Assembly (NCBI GenBank): GCA_007131635.1
Contig: SLQE01000294.1
Span: forward strand, 1 to 35,610
DNA length: 35,610 nt
Direction: 5' to 3'
DNA from: Bacteroidota bacterium
GTDB taxonomy: Bacteria; Bacteroidota; Ignavibacteria; T3Sed10-11
The notes below the pieces were generated by a model that saw only the letters and a program-made list of their open reading frames with translations, ran no database searches and was not told the DNA's origin. Shown in pieces: positions 27,469 through 35,610 of the stretch (positions are counted from its first letter, which is position 1; the number at the start of each line of letters is the position of its first letter). A program made the position numbers and the translations under genes.

Positions 27469-28776
27469 TCAGAACCGGGTATTGACAATATTCGCAAAAT
27501 CAGATCCAAAGATATACGAGACAGAAATAGATCCTGAAACAGAAAAATCGGTGGCAAGTTGTCGCTGCTGCAATAAAACATCTTCGAGTGATGCTTTTCC
27601 GGCAGGAAGCGATAACTGATCGTTGATCATCTCAAAATCTGCATGAAAATTAAGCGAAAGACCATCGATTATCCGAACTGACACACGCCCCCACAGCTCA
27701 GCCCGGCGGTGCGATATATCGTGGAAATAATGGGAGCCGACCAAACCACCCTGAATGCTTCCCCACGGCTGGAATACCCGGACAGATGCCTGAAGCCGTT
27801 GTTGCAGCAATCCTTCCTGTTTTTTAAAAAAGATCGTTTCATCATAGTAATCGACGTACGTATAACCGAGTCTGTACACGAACGTTACGGCCTTTCTGGT
27901 TGCTTCCGGGTAAGGGAAAAGACTGTACTCGATGCCGGAACCGACATCAAATTGATTTCTTAAATTCTGATCATTTCGGGTAAGATAATCGCCGAATAAC
28001 CCTGCGGACCAATGATTTCCCAAACTCATTATAACATATGTATCAAAACCATGCCGATGACGCTTGCTGTATATGGGCTCGTCATCCTCACGTTTTATTT
28101 CCACTTCAAAGTAATTGAAGTAAGGTCGTATTCTGATTTTCCAGTCTTCGGTAACCCTGTCTGCGAAGAAACCCCACCGGCCACTGAAATCCCTGCGGTT
28201 TGATTCCAGACCCAATTGAAATCTACCGGCATAGATCTCAAAAATCCAGTTATTCCAGGAGTCATCGACAGATACCTCTTTTAAAAGGTCTTCATCAGGA
28301 ATGTCATAAAAAAGCGAAAACCGTGAGGCAAGCGGTGTGCGCATCATAAAGGGTGCCAGACCGATTTTAAGTACCTCATTGATTTCATCACGAATTTCAT
28401 CATAGGTTGCATTTTGACTGACGGTTCGTTTTAGCGTATAATTAATATCCTGATATGATCGTTGACCGATAAAGGAAATTTCGAACTCACGTCCCCCTCT
28501 GCCGACTCTCTCATCGGTTTTGAAAATATGTATATCGGCCCTCTCCGGGTCACGGACATAATTAACGAATGTAATCTCCGTTCTAATATGATTTAAATCG
28601 AACCATCTGCCGTCAAGGTAGACGGAAGGGACGGTGTCATTAACCCTTATAATCGGTCTGCCGGAACTTTTCTCAACTGCCTCTAAGACGTGAGTAGAGA
28701 CACCGATGATTGAAATAAGAATGAGTATATGGAATAATCGGTAGAATATCATTAGTTTTCGGAATATAAAATACAA
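27469..28776 (-). CDS. Putative outer-membrane beta-barrel protein
   Basis: N-terminal signal-like hydrophobic segment, many alternating aromatic/polar strands, and a C-terminal VSYIFGSDFANIVNTRF ending in Phe. Start may be 28752. Confidence 0.65.
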   Translation of the reverse strand: MYFIFRKLMIFYRLFHILILISIIGVSTHVLEAVEKSSGRPIIRVNDTVPSVYLDGRWFDLNHIRTEITFVNYVRDPERADIHIFKTDERVGRGGREFEISFIGQRSYQDINYTLKRTVSQNATYDEIRDEINEVLKIGLAPFMMRTPLASRFSLFYDIPDEDLLKEVSVDDSWNNWIFEIYAGRFQLGLESNRRDFSGRWGFFADRVTEDWKIRIRPYFNYFEVEIKREDDEPIYSKRHRHGFDTYVIMSLGNHWSAGLFGDYLTRNDQNLRNQFDVGSGIEYSLFPYPEATRKAVTFVYRLGYTYVDYYDETIFFKKQEGLLQQRLQASVRVFQPWGSIQGGLVGSHYFHDISHRRAELWGRVSVRIIDGLSLNFHADFEMINDQLSLPAGKASLEDVLLQQRQLATDFSVSGSISVSYIFGSDFANIVNTRF

Positions 28777-28803
28777 AAATTATTGATTAAATACCAGGAG
28801 AGA

Positions 28804-28855
28804 TTGTGTTCACGAGAGTGCGGCATTATTATTTCGATTCTCTTGCATAACACAA
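28804..28855 (-). other. Long imperfect hairpin in the 5' leader of the beta-barrel gene
   Basis: TTGTGTT (28804-28810)/AACACAA (28849-28855) plus CGAGAG (28813-28818)/CTCTTG (28840-28845). Confidence 0.5.
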
Positions 28856-28890
28856 CGCAGGCGAACATGTGGCTGCTTACAGAACAATCG

Positions 28891-28916
28891 GTGCGGAGTG
28901 AATGAACGCTCCGCAT
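28891..28916 (-). terminator. Candidate terminator after the lytic transglycosylase
   Basis: Stem GTGCGGAGTG (28891-28900)/CGCTCCGCAT (28907-28916), 10 bp including G-U pairs, 6 nt loop. No strong U-tract. Confidence 0.5.
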
Positions 28917-28926
28917 CCGAATAGGT

Positions 28927-29835
28927 TTATTCAAATATTAAACGATAATATGCATAATAACCCATAACATTATCGACGTAATTCACTGTTTCGGGCCATC
29001 CGTGAAAATACCCTCCCTCCGGGCGTCCGTTTTCCCAGACATATCCGTGAAGAGTATAATGTCGTCTTGATAACATGGGAAGTAAATCTCTTATTACCTG
29101 CCATCGGTAGGGATTCAATCCGAGATATATTGCAAGTTGCTGGGCATCACGGACGCGTGTCGGTCCGGCGTTATATGCTGCAAGGGAAAGTCGGATTATA
29201 TCGTCATCATCCGGGTGCAGGTCTGCCGCAGCGATATCAGTCGGTACATCAAAAAGAGATCGTACACGCCAGAGATAATAAACACCGCCGGCAATATTGT
29301 CCTTGGGTTGGCGAACACCATCGATACCAAGAGCCATTGAAACATCCCGGCCGGTCAGAGGCATTATCTGCATTAAACCATATGCACCGCGATGACTCAC
29401 AGCCTGTATTTGGAAACGGGATTCCTGATTCATAACCGCGAGTATCAATCGCCAATCAAAACTATACCGGTTTGCGTATTCTTTAATTGTTTCTTCGTAT
29501 GTATTTAAAATATTTTGAATTCTCGGAAAACCTAGATCGTTCCTCACATCATATGCAAATTGCGAAATATCTATCACTGTCTCTTGATCTTCGATTTCAA
29601 AATCTATAAAGTAAGCTTCGGAAATAATCTCCGATCTCCGGGGAAAAACAGAGTAGGTTTTATCGATTTCTGCAGCAGGGTTTTCGTACGCAACCTTTTG
29701 AACCGTCGCCCGTTGATCATGCATCGGTAGAAACATTCTTGATCCCTGCTCCGATTGATGAATGTTTGCCATAGCGCCGATGCATACAACTAATATAATT
29801 GCTGTTGAGAGTATGTATCTGATAATTGTAATCAT
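28927..29835 (-). CDS. Lytic transglycosylase (SLT domain)
   Basis: 302 aa. WRLILAVMNQESRFQIQAVSHRGAYGLMQIMPLTG...LSLAAYNAGPTRVRDAQ. Confidence 0.93.
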   Translation of the reverse strand: MITIIRYILSTAIILVVCIGAMANIHQSEQGSRMFLPMHDQRATVQKVAYENPAAEIDKTYSVFPRRSEIISEAYFIDFEIEDQETVIDISQFAYDVRNDLGFPRIQNILNTYEETIKEYANRYSFDWRLILAVMNQESRFQIQAVSHRGAYGLMQIMPLTGRDVSMALGIDGVRQPKDNIAGGVYYLWRVRSLFDVPTDIAAADLHPDDDDIIRLSLAAYNAGPTRVRDAQQLAIYLGLNPYRWQVIRDLLPMLSRRHYTLHGYVWENGRPEGGYFHGWPETVNYVDNVMGYYAYYRLIFE

Positions 29836-29887
29836 CCTTGTTTGTGTATGTATTGTTTTACAAATGCAATAATAAATATCAAAAATA

Positions 29888-29915
29888 ATTTTATCTGTAT
29901 TTACTTACTGAGCAA
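29888..29915 (-). promoter_or_regulatory. Candidate promoter for the transglycosylase gene
   Basis: Minus strand TTGCTC (29910-29915), 16 nt spacer, TAAAAT (29888-29893). Confidence 0.4.
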
Positions 29916-30187
29916 CATATTAGAACCAACAAATTTTCATAGAAGTTCAATTAAATGTTGTCTCCCGAAAAAACAACAAAAAAAGTGCCAGTTTACCGCG
30001 GAAAAAATCGACGCGATTTGGCCATATTAGTGCATTGATATCAAAAATATACGGTGACAAACAGGAAATTATGTTAGTCGGTTATTATTACCTAAACCGG
30101 GCTGACATTTTTACACATAGTAATTCGACCGGCCCCGCAGATATTCAATCTTTATTAAGAAGTGTAATGCAATGTATTATTGTGATG

Positions 30188-31525
30188 TTATTTTATCGCG
30201 ATTGTCAATTCCTGAACATAATTATCTAACTCTTTTTTTAATCTTCTTTCCGTTACCGCAATCATCAGATCGTTTGGATCCCCTCCCCACTTGCTGAGCG
30301 GAACTCCTGCCAGAATTTTCTTTTGTGTTAATTTTTCTACAATACTTTCCGCAGATTTAGGTAACGATACAACAAATTCATTAAAAAACGGACGTCCGAA
30401 TTTTAAAGTGCATCCCTGAATCTCTTTGATTTTGCCTGCCAGATAGTGACTCTTTTGCATACAGATATTTGCGACCTCCTGTATGCCCTGTTTACCGAGT
30501 AATGCCAAATACACCGTTGCGGCAAGCATCATTAAGCCCTGATTTGTACAAATATTCGATGTGGCTTTTTCACGGCGAATCTGTTGTTCCCGTGTTTGTA
30601 ACGTAAGAACAAAGCCCCTTTCGCCGTCTGCATCGACCGTGACACCCGCGAGTCTTCCGGGAATTTTCCGCATTAAAAATTCTTTTACCGCGAAGGTTCC
30701 CAGATATGGTCCTCCGAAGTTCAAACCGATTCCGAGGGGTTGGCCTTCGCCGACCATAATATCAGCACCATATTCACCCGGAGGTGTCAGGAGACCCAAA
30801 GAAATCGGATTGACGACTGAAATATAAAGAGCATTCTTTGATTTCGCTACATCGCCGATCTCATAGACGTCTTCAAGGCATCCGTAAAAATTAGGATGTT
30901 GGACTATAACTGCGGCGGTATTATCATCGACGGCACTTTTTACCGCTGACAGATCTGCCGCACCATCGTGTAGATCCGTCTGCCGGAGATTAATATTCTG
31001 ACTCCGGCAGTAGGTCTCGATAATATTAAGGTAATCGGGATGAAGGGCACCGGCAATGACAACTTCGGTACGTTTTGTGTGAGCAACTGCAAGTAATACC
31101 GCTTCTGCGAGTGCACTGCCACCGTCATACATCGATGCATTTGAAACATCCATACCGGTTAACTGACAGATCATTGTCTGATATTCATATATCGCCTGTA
31201 GCGTACCCTGGCTAACCTCGGCCTGATACGGTGTATATGCCGTGTAAAACTCCGAGCGGCCCGTTATCGCACTGATTGCAGATGGAACCGAGTGATCATA
31301 GCTTCCCGCACCGAGATAATTCGAGATACCCGCATGCAGATTTTCTTCGGCGATTCTGTAAACCTCACGCAGCGTTTCACATTCGGATAGCTTCGGGGGT
31401 ATGTTCAGATTTTTTTTCAGTCGTATATCCGCTGGAATGTTCGCGATCAGATCTTCAAATGTTTTCACACCGATCGCATCGAGCATTTCCTGCCGCTCGT
31501 CGTCGGTTGCCGGATAATATGTCAT
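30188..31525 (-). CDS. gcvPA: Glycine dehydrogenase (decarboxylating) subunit 1
   Basis: 445 aa. YLGAGSYDHSVPSAISAITGRSEFYTAYTPYQAEVSQGTLQAIYEYQTMICQLTGMDVSNASMYDGGSALAEA. Confidence 0.96.
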   Translation of the reverse strand: MTYYPATDDERQEMLDAIGVKTFEDLIANIPADIRLKKNLNIPPKLSECETLREVYRIAEENLHAGISNYLGAGSYDHSVPSAISAITGRSEFYTAYTPYQAEVSQGTLQAIYEYQTMICQLTGMDVSNASMYDGGSALAEAVLLAVAHTKRTEVVIAGALHPDYLNIIETYCRSQNINLRQTDLHDGAADLSAVKSAVDDNTAAVIVQHPNFYGCLEDVYEIGDVAKSKNALYISVVNPISLGLLTPPGEYGADIMVGEGQPLGIGLNFGGPYLGTFAVKEFLMRKIPGRLAGVTVDADGERGFVLTLQTREQQIRREKATSNICTNQGLMMLAATVYLALLGKQGIQEVANICMQKSHYLAGKIKEIQGCTLKFGRPFFNEFVVSLPKSAESIVEKLTQKKILAGVPLSKWGGDPNDLMIAVTERRLKKELDNYVQELTIAIK

Positions 31526-31561
31526 AATAAAACTCCTCTTTCCTAATCCCTGGTATAATTT

Positions 31562-31945
31562 CTACGCTTCAGCAACGTGTTCCTTGTATGCACTGCTATC
31601 CATGAGAGTATCTATTTCGGATGGATCACCGATTTTTATCTTTAGCATCCATCCTTTCTCATATGGGTCCTGGTTGACCAATTCGGGGTTATCTTTCAGT
31701 TCGGTATTAACCTCCAGCAGCTCACCACTAACAGGTGCATACAAATCTGCAACGGTTTTCACGGCCTCGATGGTTCCGATTGAATCGTTTTGTGAGAATG
31801 ATGTACCTACTTCGGGGAATTCAATATACACGATATCACCCAATTCTGATTGTGCATAATCCGTAACTCCCACTACGGCTGTATCATTTTCGATCCGCAG
31901 CCATTCATGTTCTTTTGTATATTTTAAATTATCCGGGAAATTCAT
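31562..31945 (-). CDS. gcvH: Glycine cleavage system H protein
   Basis: 127 aa. YTKEHEWLRIENDTAVVGVTDYAQSELGDIVYIEFPEVG...IGTIEAVKTVADLYAPVSGE (lipoyl-Lys region). Confidence 0.97.
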   Translation of the reverse strand: MNFPDNLKYTKEHEWLRIENDTAVVGVTDYAQSELGDIVYIEFPEVGTSFSQNDSIGTIEAVKTVADLYAPVSGELLEVNTELKDNPELVNQDPYEKGWMLKIKIGDPSEIDTLMDSSAYKEHVAEA

Positions 31946-31985
31946 TATTTTTATCTCCTTTTTATCTTTGTATATAGATTGTGGG

Positions 31986-33326
31986 TTAATCCTTAAAAGT
32001 GAATGTTTCTAAGAAACGAGTATCGACATCACCCTCTCTGAACCGTTCGTTGTTCATGACCTTTGCATGGAACGGTATCGTTGTCTGGATCCCTTCTACT
32101 ATAAACTCATCCAGTGCTATAGACATTCTTTTTATGGCAGCTTCGCGCGTCGGGGCATGAACAATCAGTTTTGCAATTAACGAATCATAAAACGGCGGTA
32201 TGGTATAGCCCGCATAAGCGTGTGTGTCGACACGCACACCGAGTCCGCCGGGTACATGCAAACTTGTAATTCTTCCCGGAGAAGGTCGGAAGTCTTTATT
32301 GGGATCTTCGGCATTGATCCGGCATTCGATTGCGTGGCCGATCGGTTTAATTTTTCGTCGCGTTAATCTTTTACCGTTCATAATTTCAATCTGCTCACGG
32401 ATCAGATCAAAGCCGGTCACTTCTTCAGTGACCGGGTGCTCGACCTGAATCCGGGTGTTCATTTCCATGAAATAGAAATTCCGATCTCTGTCCACAAGGA
32501 ATTCTATTGTCCCAGCACCGCGATATGATACGCTCTTGGCACCGCGAATTGCGGCATCACCCATTTTCTCTCTCAGTTCATCATCAACAATCGGTGAGGG
32601 CGATTCTTCAATTAATTTCTGGTGGCGTCTTTGAATAGAACAATCGCGTTCTCCGAGATGAATGACGTTTCCGTACATATCGCCGAGGACTTGAATTTCG
32701 ACATGTCTTGGTTCCTCAATGTACTTTTCGACATACACGCCCGAATTTCCAAATGCCGACTCCGCCTCAGCGCGTGCAGTTTGAAATAATTTCTCAAATT
32801 CCTCCTGTTTCCTCACTATCCGCATACCACGGCCGCCACCTCCGGCAGATGCTTTAATTATAACGGGATATCCTATCGATTCCGCAAGATCGCGTGCGTT
32901 TATTACGTTATCGATCTCACCGCCGCTTCCCGGGACAACAGGGACCTCGGATTTCCGCATCGTATCTTTGGCGAGCGCTTTATCACCCATCGCGCTTATC
33001 ATTAGAGCCGTCGGGCCTATGAAGGTAATACCCGATGTCTCACAAATTTCAGCAAAGCTTGCATTTTCCGCGAGGAATCCATAACCGGGGTGAATCGCAT
33101 CGGCATTCGTTACTTCAGCTGCTGCAATGATCCGGGGGATATTAAGGTAACTTTCTTTTGGTGAAGGTGGACCGATACAAACAGCTTCATCGGCAAATCG
33201 AACATGCAATGATTCACGATCGGCTTCGGAATAGACTGCGACTGTTTTTATATCCATTTCCCGGCATGCACGTATCACTCGAAGGGCAATCTCTCCGCGA
33301 TTGGCAATTAAAATCTTATTCAGCAA
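31986..33326 (-). CDS. accC: Acetyl-CoA carboxylase biotin carboxylase
   Basis: 446 aa. [21 protein letters not shown]...[14 protein letters not shown]...[30 protein letters not shown]. Confidence 0.96.
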   Translation of the reverse strand: MLNKILIANRGEIALRVIRACREMDIKTVAVYSEADRESLHVRFADEAVCIGPPSPKESYLNIPRIIAAAEVTNADAIHPGYGFLAENASFAEICETSGITFIGPTALMISAMGDKALAKDTMRKSEVPVVPGSGGEIDNVINARDLAESIGYPVIIKASAGGGGRGMRIVRKQEEFEKLFQTARAEAESAFGNSGVYVEKYIEEPRHVEIQVLGDMYGNVIHLGERDCSIQRRHQKLIEESPSPIVDDELREKMGDAAIRGAKSVSYRGAGTIEFLVDRDRNFYFMEMNTRIQVEHPVTEEVTGFDLIREQIEIMNGKRLTRRKIKPIGHAIECRINAEDPNKDFRPSPGRITSLHVPGGLGVRVDTHAYAGYTIPPFYDSLIAKLIVHAPTREAAIKRMSIALDEFIVEGIQTTIPFHAKVMNNERFREGDVDTRFLETFTFKD

Positions 33327-33335
33327 TGATTGTTC

Positions 33336-33836
33336 CTACTTAATCGGCTCTATGAAGAATAATGTTTGATTGTACTCGATGGGCTGTCCGTTCTCAACCA
33401 TAATCTTGACTATCCGGCCTTTCACATCACACTCTATCTCATTCATTAATTTCATGGCTTCAACGATACAAAGTACGGTACCCGGTTCTACCTCCTGTCC
33501 TACCTCCACGTAAGGATCAGCATCCGGTGCGGGTGCACGATAGAAAGTCCCGACAATCGGAGATTTTACCTCCAGATACTGTACAGTCGGTTCAGCCTTT
33601 TTCTCCTCTGTTTTCGTCGTTTCGACACCAATGGTCTCGGGTTGTGGAGGAGATACCTGTTGCGGTAGCGGAGCCGGCATCTGGTAGAACGGCATAACGT
33701 GCCCCATGGGTTCACCGGCTTTGCTATTGACAGACTTCGCCAAACGAAGCTTTATTCCCTCTTCCTCAATCTCCATCTCGGTCATATTACTTTGATCCAT
33801 TATCTTGATCAGTTTTCGAAGATATGCTAAATCCAT
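33336..33836 (-). CDS. accB: Biotin carboxyl carrier protein
   Basis: 166 aa. Biotinyl motif [42 protein letters not shown]. Confidence 0.97.
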   Translation of the reverse strand: MDLAYLRKLIKIMDQSNMTEMEIEEEGIKLRLAKSVNSKAGEPMGHVMPFYQMPAPLPQQVSPPQPETIGVETTKTEEKKAEPTVQYLEVKSPIVGTFYRAPAPDADPYVEVGQEVEPGTVLCIVEAMKLMNEIECDVKGRIVKIMVENGQPIEYNQTLFFIEPIK

Positions 33837-33857
33837 TGCCCGCCTGTATTAATAAGT

Positions 33858-34421
33858 TTACTGTTTTGCTCGTTCGATATATGCACCGGTTCTGGTATCG
33901 ACCCTGACAATATCGTTTTCATTGATAAATAAGGGGACCTGCAAAACGGCTCCTGTCTCAAGTGTTGCAGGTTTTGAACCGCCCGTAGCGGTATCTCCTT
34001 TAATCCCGGGCACTGTTTCAACAACTCTGAGGGTAACGTTCATCGGCATCTGGCATCCCACTATTTGATTTTGAAAAGTCTCAACGTCAACAGTGTCACC
34101 CTCTTTAAGATATTTCTCTTGTCCGGACATCATGACCTGGTCAAGGTGGAACTGGTCGTGAGTTTCATTATCCATAAAGTAAAATGAATCATTATCCCGG
34201 TACAGAAATTGCGCAGGACGTCGCTCCACACGTGCAACCTCTATCTTATCATTGGAGCTGAATTTGTGTTCTAACAATCGACCGGTTTTCATATTACGCA
34301 TTTTTGCCTGCACAAATCCTCTTTTATTTCCCGGGGTCCGGTGTTGATAATCCTCTACGGTATATAGATCACCGTCAAATACTATTATCATTCCAATACG
34401 AAAATCAAGAGCTGTCGCCAT
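33858..34421 (-). CDS. efp: Elongation factor P
   Basis: 187 aa. DFRIGMIIVFDGDLYTVEDYQHRTPGNKRGFVQAKMRNMKTGRLLEHKFSSNDKIE; C-terminal TGAYIERAKQ. Confidence 0.96.
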   Translation of the reverse strand: MATALDFRIGMIIVFDGDLYTVEDYQHRTPGNKRGFVQAKMRNMKTGRLLEHKFSSNDKIEVARVERRPAQFLYRDNDSFYFMDNETHDQFHLDQVMMSGQEKYLKEGDTVDVETFQNQIVGCQMPMNVTLRVVETVPGIKGDTATGGSKPATLETGAVLQVPLFINENDIVRVDTRTGAYIERAKQ

Positions 34422-34477
34422 ACTACCTTTAAGTTTGTAAGATATATTAATTTATTTTATATTACTCATGAATCATT

Positions 34478-34506
34478 AATATACTGCCATATACTTTTAA
34501 AGTCAA
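34478..34506 (-). promoter_or_regulatory. Promoter of the efp-accB-accC-gcvH-gcvPA group
   Basis: Minus strand TTGACT (34501-34506), 17 nt spacer, TATATT (34478-34483). Confidence 0.7.
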
Positions 34507-34520
34507 CTTTACAAAACCCT

Positions 34521-34892
34521 ATGAGTTCTTCAGTTTCTCCTTCTAGAAGGCCGTTATGGACAATATTTTCAGTAATGCTTCTCTCCGGTATCATCGGGTG
34601 TAGCGGTTCGACCGGCAATAAAATAAGTCACGAAACGATGGTAAAAATATATGCCGATGTTCTGATCATCAGCAGTGAATATGAAGAAGGAAAAGAACCA
34701 GACCGGTATTTCGAACAGCTCGATTCAGTACTCACCATGTACGGTACAAACCGCGAAACGTTCGAATCCACGCTTAGATATTATCAGGATGATCCCTTTC
34801 GCTGGAAAGAGCTCATCGATCTGGTAATCCGTGATCTTGAAGACCGTCGCGATCAGGCAACAGATTCTTCCGATAAGCGATCCTCGTCCTGA
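34521..34892 (+). CDS. Small lipoprotein (DUF4296-like pattern, unverified)
   Basis: 123 aa. Signal plus lipobox VMLLSGIIGCSG, followed by a helical domain YADVLIISSEYEEG...YGTNRETFESTLRYYQDDPFRWKELIDLVIRDLEDRR. Confidence 0.65.
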   Translation: MSSSVSPSRRPLWTIFSVMLLSGIIGCSGSTGNKISHETMVKIYADVLIISSEYEEGKEPDRYFEQLDSVLTMYGTNRETFESTLRYYQDDPFRWKELIDLVIRDLEDRRDQATDSSDKRSSS

Positions 34893-35269
34893 TTACCCAT
34901 CCCCGCTGAAGGAAAGTAGTAAGGCCTGATTTCCTTGCCGAGATATCCCAATACCGCAGCTATTACGCCGAAATCATCCAGATAGCCGATCAGTGGCATC
35001 ATATCGGGAATGGCATCAAACGGCATGATAAAATATGCAAGTGCCGCAACGACAACCGATTTCCGGTACCACGGTATTTTCGCATCCTTCATATACCTGA
35101 ACAATGCCAGCACATGCTTCGTTAGTCTTATACCGATTCGCACCGACCGTAATTTCTCAGCGATGTTCTCCCGGACGTATTTTTCTTTATTTGCATATTC
35201 CTTTTCTGCCCCGGGAATATCTAATTCATCAAGAATACCCGGACGATCACCGTTGTATGGTTTCTGCAT
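34853..35269 (-). CDS. DUF1232 (YkvA-like) membrane protein
   Basis: IPWYRKSVVVAALAYFIMPFDAIPDMMPLIGYLDDFGVIAAVLGYL is the DUF1232 core. ATG at 35269 has GGAGG 9 nt upstream; the track start at 35302 is less well supported. Confidence 0.85.
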   Translation of the reverse strand: MQKPYNGDRPGILDELDIPGAEKEYANKEKYVRENIAEKLRSVRIGIRLTKHVLALFRYMKDAKIPWYRKSVVVAALAYFIMPFDAIPDMMPLIGYLDDFGVIAAVLGYLGKEIRPYYFPSAGMGNQDEDRLSEESVA

Positions 35270-35317
35270 AATTGGCTTCCTCCATATTTTATCCGCATTC
35301 ATGGTACATGTGTATAA

Positions 35318-35610
35318 TTAAGGAATAATGTTATTCTCCGGCGTGGATGCTTTCACGACTTCGCCGATCACATAAGCTTGTTCTCCCCGTTTCAATAATA
35401 CATCAATTGCCGAATCTACATTCTCTTTACTCACGACAGAAACAAGCCCGATACCCAGATTGAATACACGTTGCATTTCGGAAGTCTCGACGTTCCCGGT
35501 CGATTGGATCAGCCTGAATACAGCGGGTATCTCCCACGCATCCCAATCAATGACAACTGATACATTTTTCGGTAATATCCGTTTCGTATTACCAACGATA
35601 CCACCACCGG
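35318..35610 (-). CDS. purM: Phosphoribosylformylglycinamidine cyclo-ligase, C-terminal part (runs off the window end)
   Basis: Absent from the ORF track. Manual reading: GGGIVGNTKRILPKNVSVVIDWDAWEIPAVFRLIQSTGNVETSEMQRVFNLGIGLVSVVSKENVDSAIDVLLKRGEQAYVIGEVV. Confidence 0.93.
   Translation of the reverse strand, partial: GGGIVGNTKRILPKNVSVVIDWDAWEIPAVFRLIQSTGNVETSEMQRVFNLGIGLVSVVSKENVDSAIDVLLKRGEQAYVIGEVVKASTPENNIIP

Noticed and set aside
29970-30022. GC-rich interrupted stem followed by TTTTTTT on the minus strand, possible gcvPA terminator
   Set aside because: Only two 4 bp stems separated by an asymmetric internal loop, ~170 nt past the stop; too weak to call.
29836-30187. Small plus-strand ORFs (29842..30030, 30035..30229) in the gcvPA-transglycosylase gap
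   Set aside because: AT-rich, low complexity, no ribosome-binding site or recognisable motif.
1-35610. CRISPR array, tRNA/rRNA genes, transposase, prophage, toxin-antitoxin or other defence genes
   Set aside because: Looked for on both strands by eye and none was supported; the region is largely core metabolism and translation.

Overview
A 35.6 kb bacterial chromosomal window, densely coding, with no tRNA, rRNA, CRISPR or transposase recognised. Main blocks: (i) a truncated glycosyltransferase, a FemAB/GNAT-like protein, an MFS transporter, polA, a beta-propeller phytase and a PspC/membrane-protein pair; (ii) the housekeeping run rplM-rpsI-rpsB-tsf-pyrH-frr; (iii) a roughly 12 kb co-oriented lipoate/2-oxoacid dehydrogenase supercluster (lpdA-lipB-fused E1alpha/beta-E1alpha-E1beta-E2-[repeat island]-lipA-E1alpha-E1beta-E2), with three E1 enzymes, two E2s, one E3 and both lipoylation genes; (iv) smpB, tyrS and a pyruvoyl-dependent arginine decarboxylase; (v) a beta-barrel-like protein and a lytic transglycosylase; (vi) efp-accB-accC-gcvH-gcvPA; (vii) a small lipoprotein, a DUF1232-like protein and truncated purM. 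The most notable non-coding signals are a ~217 bp MITE-like inverted-repeat island splitting the dehydrogenase cluster, a consensus promoter plus a terminator-like leader before lpdA, an 18 bp palindrome between the -35 and -10 of the PspC promoter, and an intrinsic terminator between tsf and pyrH. No clear defence or mobile system was seen. The supercluster is the best candidate for an unusual system, although each component belongs to a known family. All calls are from reading the sequence; no database search was run.
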